NCBI GenBank assembly: GCA_019192545.1
Contig: JAHCMI010000039.1
Span: 17,999-81,998 of the forward strand
Direction: 5' to 3'
Length of the DNA: 64,000 nucleotides
From: Rivularia sp. MS3
GTDB lineage: Bacteria; Cyanobacteriota; Cyanobacteriia; Cyanobacteriales; Nostocaceae
The stretch's first letter is position 1. Every line of letters starts with the position of its first letter. The position numbers and the translations under genes are program-made. Of this stretch, positions 58,995 through 64,000 are shown in pieces. The notes under the pieces are model-generated. The model did no database searches. It had not been told where the DNA came from and saw nothing but the letters and a program-made list of their open reading frames with translations.

Positions 58995-59423
58995 TTACTC
59001 TACATTTTTAATTCTTTGCAATTCATCTTGAAGAAACTTTCCCCATTCTCCCGCTAAGGGAATTTCTGTAAAAGGCACGCGAATAACCTTAGAATCTTCA
59101 GAAAATACAAATTCCAATTCAACTTTTCGGGCCTTTCTAGGTAAATCATTTGTATTTATGGATTTGTCATCTATCAATAGATTGATATCTTTTACATTAT
59201 CTAAAGAAAACTTTTCTAAATCCGCAATACCTTTAACGGTAGGTTTACCCCAGGTAAGTTCGTTGTCTTTTTGAGCTAAAACTGCGTAAATATCATATTT
59301 TGCTCTGTCAAAATTTTGTGCCCAAATACGATAACCTTCAACTTTTTTATATTCTCTAGAACCTTGCCAAGCTAGCCAGATAAATGCCACTAGCAAAGGT
59401 AGCCATAAAAGTCCGCGTTCCAT
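58995..59423 (-). CDS. Hypothetical protein with N-terminal membrane helix
   Basis: 142 residues. A short hydrophobic helix spans about 3-20 (RGLLWLPLLVAFIWLAWQGS), followed by a soluble alpha/beta domain (EGYRIWAQNFDRAKYDIYAV, then VKDINLLIDDKSINTNDLPR). No recognised motif. Probably anchored in the inner membrane. It is separate from thiD by ~150 bp on the same strand. Confidence 0.72.
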   Translation of the reverse strand: MERGLLWLPLLVAFIWLAWQGSREYKKVEGYRIWAQNFDRAKYDIYAVLAQKDNELTWGKPTVKGIADLEKFSLDNVKDINLLIDDKSINTNDLPRKARKVELEFVFSEDSKVIRVPFTEIPLAGEWGKFLQDELQRIKNVE

Positions 59424-59656
59424 AAAGTAACCTATGATTTAACCTAAACTTTTACTTCAAATACTCCGTCTTAAATGAAACTTACGTAACAATAAAGAAA
59501 ATGTAGAATTCGGTTGGGTTTCATTTCGTAAGAAACCAGGCTTGCACCCTCGTGGTACTTGTAACGCTGGTAAATACGCTCCCATCTTCAAGCAAGATGG
59601 CTATGTGTAAGCTATGGTAGTGTTCAAACTGACTAAGAGCGACCTTTTAAAATCAA

Positions 59657-61531
59657 ATGAAAAAACTCATATTATTTTGTTTGTTTGTCATCGGGTTGAG
59701 TTTTGTTTTGTTAACTTTTGTTAACCTACAGGGACTTGCTGCCCGTGGTGAATTTGAAACAATTGTCTTGGATTTTCAGGAAAGTATTTCCTCTGAAGAA
59801 TTGCAGCAAGATTTGCAAGCAATAGCACAAAAGTACAACGTAACTCCCCGATTAGATAATCAATTTTCCAAAAAGGATAATGTTTATATTATCAAAGGGG
59901 ATCGACAGCGAGTCAAAAACCTGCGTCAGTCAGAATTTGCTCAACATACGGAATTTATAGAGCCAAACTACATATATAAAATTCCCGAATCGGGCAATCC
60001 GGAAGCAGATAAAATTGCTAGAGAAGCTGAATATTTACAGTCTTCTGAAGATATCATCGAAGAAGTTAAGCCAAGCCTTAAAGGTGCTAACGATCCGCTT
60101 TACGCTCAACAGTGGCATTTACATAATATTAACGTTGAAGGGGCTTGGGATAAAAATAGAGGTAAAGGCATAACGGTAGCCGTAATTGATACTGGTGTTA
60201 CCAAGGTACGCGATTTAGTTGAAACTGAATTTGTTAAGGGCTATGACTTCGTTAACGATAGAGAAAACGCTTCAGATGACAACGGGCACGGTACCCACGT
60301 TGCTGGCACTATCGCTCAAGCAACTAACAACAGCTACGGTGTAGCCGGAGTTGCTTACGAAGCTCGCTTAATGCCTTTGAAAGTTCTTAGCGATTACGGT
60401 GGTGGTACGATTGCCGATATTGCTGAAGCGATTAAATTTGCAGCCGATAACGGTGCAGATGTGATTAATATGAGCTTGGGTGGTGGCGGTGAAAGCCAAC
60501 TCATGAAAGATGCAATTAATTATGCTCATAGCAAAGGAGTAGTAATTATTGCTGCTGCTGGTAACGAAAACCAAAACGCTGCCTCTTATCCCGCCCGTTA
60601 TCCTAATGTATTTGCAGTTTCTGCTTTAGGTCCTGACGGACAAAAAGCGCCTTATTCTAATTATGGTGCTGGGGTTGATATTTCTGCTCCTGGTGGTAGC
60701 GATGCTGGCAAAGTTTTGCAAGCAACTGTTGATATGGACAGCAAAGGTGAAGAAGTTTTTCTTGGCTTGCAGGGTACAAGTATGGCTTCGCCTCACGTTG
60801 CTGGTGTTGCTGCATTAGTTAAAGCTGCTGGAGTAGAAGAGCCAGAAGAAATCGTGAAGGTTCTAGCTAAATCAGCAAGAGTTATTCAAGATGACGGCTT
60901 AAACTACTACGGAGCCGGACAATTAAATGCTGAAGCCGCAGTATCCCTTGCCGAGCAAGGAACAATTAGTTTCCAAGACTTCTTTCGCTGGTTACGCGAT
61001 AGCGGTTATCTAAATCCTGGTTTTTGGATTGATGGAGGTATGGTAGCGCTTCTACCTAAGATTTTGATGGTAGTGGGTTCCTACTTGTTAGCTTGGTTTT
61101 TACGAGTTTACTTCCCCTTTACCATGACTTGGACTTTAGCCAGCGGTTTAGTTGCTGGTAGTTCTGGATTATTTTTCCTGAAAGGATTTTATATCTTCGA
61201 TCTTCCTCAATGGCCTTTCCGCTTACTAGGTAGCTCGATTCCGGAATTAGGTAATACATTACAGGGAACTAATCCTTTCAATCCATTATTTGCCAGCGTT
61301 TTAGCTCCTCTTGTGCTAATGGCATTACTTTTAGGTAATTCTAAATGGAAATGGTTTGCAATCGGCTCTAGCTTGGGTGTTGCAGCTTGTTTAGCCGTAA
61401 GCGCTGTAACAGATCCAGCTGTTTGGGGCTTGGGAAGTGGTATCTTAGCTCGTGGTTTTCTCATAGCTAACGCACTTCTATGTTTCATTCTGGCTCGCTT
61501 TGCAGTCAAAAATGAAGAACAACCAGTTTAA
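59657..61531 (+). CDS. Membrane-anchored subtilisin-like serine protease (S8)
   Basis: 624 residues. A signal peptide (1-29) and an inhibitor-I9-like propeptide (about 35-110) precede the catalytic domain: D178 in AVIDTGVT, H211 in NGHGTHVAG, oxyanion N303 in AAAGNEN, S375 in GTSMASPHVAG. All three catalytic residues are present. The C-terminal ~170 residues contain three to four hydrophobic helices (MVALLPKILMVVGSYLLAWF, then FTMTWTLASGLVAGSSGLFF), unusual for secreted subtilases and suggesting membrane anchoring. Probably exported and autoprocessed. Substrate unknown. Confidence 0.93.
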   Translation: MKKLILFCLFVIGLSFVLLTFVNLQGLAARGEFETIVLDFQESISSEELQQDLQAIAQKYNVTPRLDNQFSKKDNVYIIKGDRQRVKNLRQSEFAQHTEFIEPNYIYKIPESGNPEADKIAREAEYLQSSEDIIEEVKPSLKGANDPLYAQQWHLHNINVEGAWDKNRGKGITVAVIDTGVTKVRDLVETEFVKGYDFVNDRENASDDNGHGTHVAGTIAQATNNSYGVAGVAYEARLMPLKVLSDYGGGTIADIAEAIKFAADNGADVINMSLGGGGESQLMKDAINYAHSKGVVIIAAAGNENQNAASYPARYPNVFAVSALGPDGQKAPYSNYGAGVDISAPGGSDAGKVLQATVDMDSKGEEVFLGLQGTSMASPHVAGVAALVKAAGVEEPEEIVKVLAKSARVIQDDGLNYYGAGQLNAEAAVSLAEQGTISFQDFFRWLRDSGYLNPGFWIDGGMVALLPKILMVVGSYLLAWFLRVYFPFTMTWTLASGLVAGSSGLFFLKGFYIFDLPQWPFRLLGSSIPELGNTLQGTNPFNPLFASVLAPLVLMALLLGNSKWKWFAIGSSLGVAACLAVSAVTDPAVWGLGSGILARGFLIANALLCFILARFAVKNEEQPV

Positions 61532-61863
61532 ATAGATGAGCGGCAAACAGTTATCAAGTTCTCAGTTTTATTCCCAACCGTAGCAGCAGGGGAAGTTCCC
61601 GCAGTAAGTAGCGACTGCGGGCAACAACCCCGCTTCTTTTATACAAAATAAATACGCAGCAGATTAACTGTTCGCTGTTTATAGTTGCCTTTCACATACT
61701 TCTGAAAACTCAGGACTTACGCAAATAGCATATTTTTTTCGTAGGGTGCTGTGACACTTTGATTATTTATGAACGTAGTGACAATATTTTTAGTGTCACG
61801 CACCAACGGGACTGTGACAATTGCATAAGTCCTGAAACTAAAAACTAACAACCAATAACTAAA
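61532..61863. other. Intergenic region with family A element and short GC palindromes
   Basis: It contains the inverted-repeat element 61712-61833. Between 61580 and 61635, gcaggggaagttcccgcagt and gcgactgcgggcaacaaccc are paired GC-rich words. No gene is seen. Confidence 0.6.
61712..61833. mobile_element. MITE-like element, family A, copy 4 with different end sequence
   Basis: Ends aggacttacgcaa (61712-61724) and ttgcataagtcct (61821-61833) are inverted repeats of each other but differ from the aggaatggccgcaa ends of the other copies. The interior (cgtagggtgctgtgacactt, then gtgtcacgcaccaac) is almost the same as copy 1. Both arms have therefore changed together. Confidence 0.75.
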
Positions 61864-62091
61864 ATGAGCATTAAAGTCAAAGGAACTGTTGAACGTCGTG
61901 ATGTTGGCATGGGCGCTTGGGCATTTGTCAGTGAAGACGGTAAAACTTATGAAATTATGAGAGGAGCAGATAAAACCTTACTACAAGCCGGACAAAAAGC
62001 AGAAGTCACCGGCGATGTACGCGAAGATATAATGAGTGCTGCAATGATTGGACCGATGTTAGAAGTCAAATCTTTTAACATCACTAATTAA
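61864..62091 (+). CDS. Small conserved-looking hypothetical protein
   Basis: 75 residues, ATG start after aactaaa. The sequence (SIKVKGTVERRDVGMGAWAF, GKTYEIMRGADKTLLQAGQK, VTGDVREDIMSAAMIGPMLE) reads as a small five-strand beta-barrel, similar to an OB- or DUF5818-like fold. No signal peptide or enzyme motif. It lies directly downstream of a family A element, whose far end is 31 bp from the start. Confidence 0.72.
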   Translation: MSIKVKGTVERRDVGMGAWAFVSEDGKTYEIMRGADKTLLQAGQKAEVTGDVREDIMSAAMIGPMLEVKSFNITN

Positions 62092-62101
62092 TGCTTTCTG
62101 T

Positions 62102-62213
62102 AGAGATGCGTTAGATTAATCTGTCCGCAAGAAGCTATATCGCATCTCTATTCATATCTTGCACCTTGACGAGAAACCCGGTTTCTTTATGCTTGTTGAG
62201 AATGGTGCAAGAT
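62102..62213. repeat. Two adjacent hairpins (agagatgcg and atcttgcacc)
   Basis: agagatgcg (62102-62110) pairs with cgcatctct (62141-62149), and atcttgcacc (62156-62165) pairs with ggtgcaagat (62204-62213). The second encloses cgagaaacccggtttct, a word common in cyanobacterial dispersed repeats. They lie between convergent genes and may separate their transcripts. Confidence 0.6.
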
Positions 62214-62265
62214 GTGTATCTACAAAATTTCCAAAAATCTCAAATTTAGTGGAAACAAAGTCTAA

Positions 62266-62583
62266 CTAATTGCTGTTTTCGCCAATAACTGACTGCAAGC
62301 GAGTTCTAAACTCTCCTTTAGGATGTCCTCCTTTCACTTCACCGAGAATCTTGACTTCTTCTTCTGGAGAATCGCAGATAATATAGGTAGGCCATCCCAT
62401 TTCGGACTTATCGGGATACTGAGTTAATAAAACTTTACGATACTTGCGGTAAGTCGCGGTATCCTGCATTTTGACATCAATAAATTCCAAGCCAAGCTCT
62501 TGAGCTACCTTTTTGTCATAAAAAGACATTTTATGGCAGATGCCACAATCTTCACTAGAAAATTTGATTACAGCTAAAGTCAT
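62266..62583 (-). CDS. Thioredoxin-family protein
   Basis: 105 residues with a thioredoxin fold: first strand VIKFSSEDCGICHKMSFYDK (active-site C13-G-I-C16), VIKFS-type strands, and cis-Pro in EMGWPTYIICD. The CGIC dipeptide differs from the classic CGPC and is seen in cyanobacterial thioredoxin-like proteins. No signal peptide, so cytosolic. Probably a disulfide reductant or redox switch. It is the last protein gene before the right-hand repeat array. Confidence 0.88.
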   Translation of the reverse strand: MTLAVIKFSSEDCGICHKMSFYDKKVAQELGLEFIDVKMQDTATYRKYRKVLLTQYPDKSEMGWPTYIICDSPEEEVKILGEVKGGHPKGEFRTRLQSVIGENSN

Positions 62584-63393
62584 AATTTTAAAGTTTTGAA
62601 GCTATTTCGTTGTTTGCGCTGTTTATTAAATACAGAACGAAATCATATCATACAAAGTAATTTCAAACCGGGGAACTTTTCATCTCTTAAAATCGACAGG
62701 TGATATCAAGTAAGAAAGATATGTGGCTTCACAAGCACGCTGAAACCTGGAATAACCATTCGTTAAGACGCAAGTTATCTAGCACAAGTAATGCGTAGCC
62801 ACTCTACGAAATTTCACAACAACCTTTAGGGCGCGATTTACCTCTCATATTTTCTACCAGCTATTGACAGCTATTTCTTCCTTAAAGTACATTATCCTTT
62901 TCTACGTAAATACAGGGAAATATTTTACGTAAATATACGTTACCAATCGTCTACCCGGATAATATACACAAGCATAAATGCGGAATAATATTGAACTATT
63001 GTCAAAAACTGACAATAGCTTTAATAGATAGATTGACTACTTTTACATAGCTTCTACCGAAAGTCCATGCATCAAGGCTATTAAATTAGATTAAGCTAGA
63101 TTAAGCAAATCTAAAAGCTTTGAGAAAGGTGTAAATATTCAATTATTCTGTGTTACATTAAACACACTACTTAAATAAGTTTTACTAGTTATTGTTTATT
63201 AAAGGCTATACTTTAGTGACAAGTTAGCTAAAGCAGTGAATTTAAGTCGTTCTACTTAAGGAAAAACCCTTAGTGGTATTTGACCTTCTTGTTTAAAGCA
63301 ATCAAATTGTATTCAACAAATTCATGTACCTGGCTAAAACTCAGTTCTCCAGACAGATTAGTCAACAAGAATCTATATTGGGCTAATTTAACA
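62584..63393. other. Intergenic region before the repeat array
   Basis: About 810 bp, AT-rich, with no gene-like frame. A local repeat ttagattaagctagattaag lies near 63086-63108. The sequence changes abruptly into the 139-bp array at about 63394. Confidence 0.55.
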
Positions 63394-63448
63394 GAAAACC
63401 CCCAGCGTGCTTGTAGGCTTACCGGGGGAGTTAGTTATCAGGGTGCAT
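63394..63448 (-). ncRNA. NsiR1-like small RNA, array copy 1 (left end)
   Basis: Minus strand: TCCGGA at 63489-63484, then tagaat-like -10, predicted start near 63448 (atgcaccctgataacta), then hairpin 63428-63399 and TTTTCTGTT. The stem carries tolerable changes (gcgtgcttgt in place of gcttgctcgt). This is the last copy before unique sequence. Confidence 0.55.
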
Positions 63449-63531
63449 CTACCAATTCTATGTACTCATTTAAACAGTCACTTTCCGGATAAAACTGTAT
63501 AAATTTGTTTGGGTGTAGATATTTTGCATAC

Positions 63532-63587
63532 AAAAATCCCCCAGCTTGCTCGTAGGCTTACCGGGGGAGACAGTTATCAGGGTGCAT
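63532..63587 (-). ncRNA. NsiR1-like small RNA, array copy 2
   Basis: Minus strand: TCCGGA at 63628-63623 lies 36 bp ahead of the predicted start at 63587. The transcript would run atgcaccctgataactgtct, hairpin 63567-63538 and a run of T: about 56 nt, ending as a Rho-independent terminator. Confidence 0.6.
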
Positions 63588-63670
63588 CTACCAATTCTAT
63601 GTACTTGTTTGAACAGTCACTTTCCGGATAAAACTGTATAAATTTGTTTGGGTGTAGATATTTTGCATAC

Positions 63671-63726
63671 AAAAATCCCCCAGCTTGCTCGTAGGCTTAC
63701 CGGGGGAGACAGTTATCAGGGTGCAT
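63671..63726 (-). ncRNA. NsiR1-like small RNA, array copy 3
   Basis: Same layout: TCCGGA 63767-63762, predicted start 63726, hairpin 63706-63677, T run to 63671. The transcribed part is identical to copy 2; the upstream promoter spacer is the tacatgtaat variant. Confidence 0.6.
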
Positions 63727-63809
63727 CTACCAATTACATGTACTGTATTTAACTGATAACTTCCGGATAAAACTGTATAAATTTGTTTGGGTGTAGATAT
63801 TTTGCATAC

Positions 63810-63864
63810 AAAAACCCCCAGCTTGCTCGTAGGCTTACCGGGGGAGTTAGTTATCAGGGTGCAT
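63810..63864 (-). ncRNA. NsiR1-like small RNA, array copy 4
   Basis: TCCGGA 63905-63900, predicted start 63864, hairpin 63844-63815, T run to 63810. The two bases after ataact differ (aa versus gt in copies 2-3), as in copy 1. Confidence 0.6.
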
Positions 63865-63947
63865 CTACCAATTACATGTACTGTATTTAACTGATAACTT
63901 CCGGATAAAACTGTATAAATTTGTTTGAGTATAGATATTTTGCATAC

Positions 63948-64000
63948 AAAAACCCCCAGCGCGCTTGTAGGCTTACCGGGGGAGTTAGTTATCAGGGTGC
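63948..64000 (-). ncRNA. NsiR1-like small RNA, array copy 5 (promoter outside window)
   Basis: Hairpin 63982-63953 and T run are inside the window; the predicted start would fall just past 64000. It shows the gcgcgcttgt stem variant, so stem changes are present at both visible ends of the array. Confidence 0.5.

Larger units (their letters stand above)
63394..64000. repeat. Tandem array of about 139-bp units, NsiR1-like
   Basis: Five copies of a hairpin block, c5-agcttgctcgtaggcttac-cg5 type, at 63399-63428, 63538-63567, 63677-63706, 63815-63844 and 63953-63982, spaced 139, 139, 138 and 138 bp. Between them, TCCGGA occurs at 63484, 63623, 63762 and 63900 with the same spacing. The array continues past the window edge. 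Read on the minus strand each unit is TCCGGA, a -10-like region, about 56 transcribed nt, a GC-rich hairpin and a T run. This arrangement is that of nsiR1 in Nostoc, which lies upstream of hetF. Confidence 0.75.

Noticed and set aside
63280..63492. 70-codon ORF on + strand
   Set aside because: It runs into the tandem array and is composed of its sequence; no ribosome-binding site or conserved motif.
63484..63540. Small RNA transcribed on the + strand of the array
   Set aside because: TCCGGA is palindromic, so both directions were considered. Only the minus direction gives a constant start distance followed by a hairpin and T run.
63394..64000. CRISPR array
   Set aside because: Repeat units are about 139 bp and nearly identical throughout, including the stretch between hairpins. 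CRISPR has 24-40-bp repeats separated by unrelated spacers, and no cas gene is seen.

Overview
The window is AT-rich bacterial chromosome, almost certainly from a filamentous, probably heterocyst-forming cyanobacterium (order Nostocales; a Rivularia/Calothrix-like strain would fit, but the species is inference). The evidence is: the fused NADPH-thioredoxin reductase/thioredoxin NTRC, a DUF4327 protein, a cyanobacterial-type PII protein, many HIP1 octamers (GCGATCGC), heptameric short tandem repeats in intergenic DNA, and at the right edge a tandem array resembling the heterocyst-specific small RNA NsiR1. Housekeeping genes (pyrG, pyrE, thiC, thiD, queC, glnB) argue for chromosome rather than plasmid.

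Layout. 1-14.3 kb is an exopolysaccharide locus. Three rightward genes (partial acyltransferase, SDR epimerase, GT4 glycosyltransferase) face a long leftward series: WecG/TagA glycosyltransferase, tyrosine autokinase of the Wzc type, hexapeptide acyltransferase, GT2, O-antigen-ligase/Wzy-like protein, methyltransferase, GT2 and Gfo/Idh/MocA oxidoreductase. No flippase or outer-membrane exporter is visible. 14.3-15.6 kb is gene-free but holds a plausible promoter-plus-terminator pair for an unannotated small RNA. 15.6-24 kb carries a cell-wall amidase, CTP synthase, a protein with an internal duplication, a ROK sugar kinase, an ABC permease, a decayed IS200/IS605 element and NTRC. 24.1-33.5 kb has a type IV pilin followed by two SPINDLY/OGT-type glycosyltransferase genes, one coding for a 1841-residue multidomain protein. 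35.3-41.4 kb is a signalling block: FHA-Ser/Thr kinase, zinc-ribbon PP2C phosphatase and PAS histidine kinase. 41.6-48.5 kb is housekeeping: RluE-type pseudouridine synthase, TPP riboswitch-thiC, pyrE, a tRNA(CAT), a CNNM/CorC-type membrane protein and queC. 49-56.5 kb holds an oxidoreductase, a chromosomal ParM-like actin with a ParR-like partner, a phosphohexomutase, rdgB and glnB. 57-62.6 kb has thiD, a membrane-anchored subtilase and small proteins. From 63.39 kb to the right edge runs the 139-bp tandem array.

Dispersed elements are a strong theme. One family of about 125-bp inverted-repeat elements has four copies plus a half copy. Another family of about 130 bp has three copies in the polysaccharide half. 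There are also IS200/IS605-type end repeats and long hairpins between convergent genes.

Most notable are the NsiR1-like array, the giant glycosylation protein beside a pilin, the ParM/ParR-like pair with its 1-kb leader, the MITE family whose two arms changed together, the orphan promoter-terminator pair near 15.0 kb and an unexplained GC-rich island near 36.85 kb. All functional calls come from motif reading without database searches.
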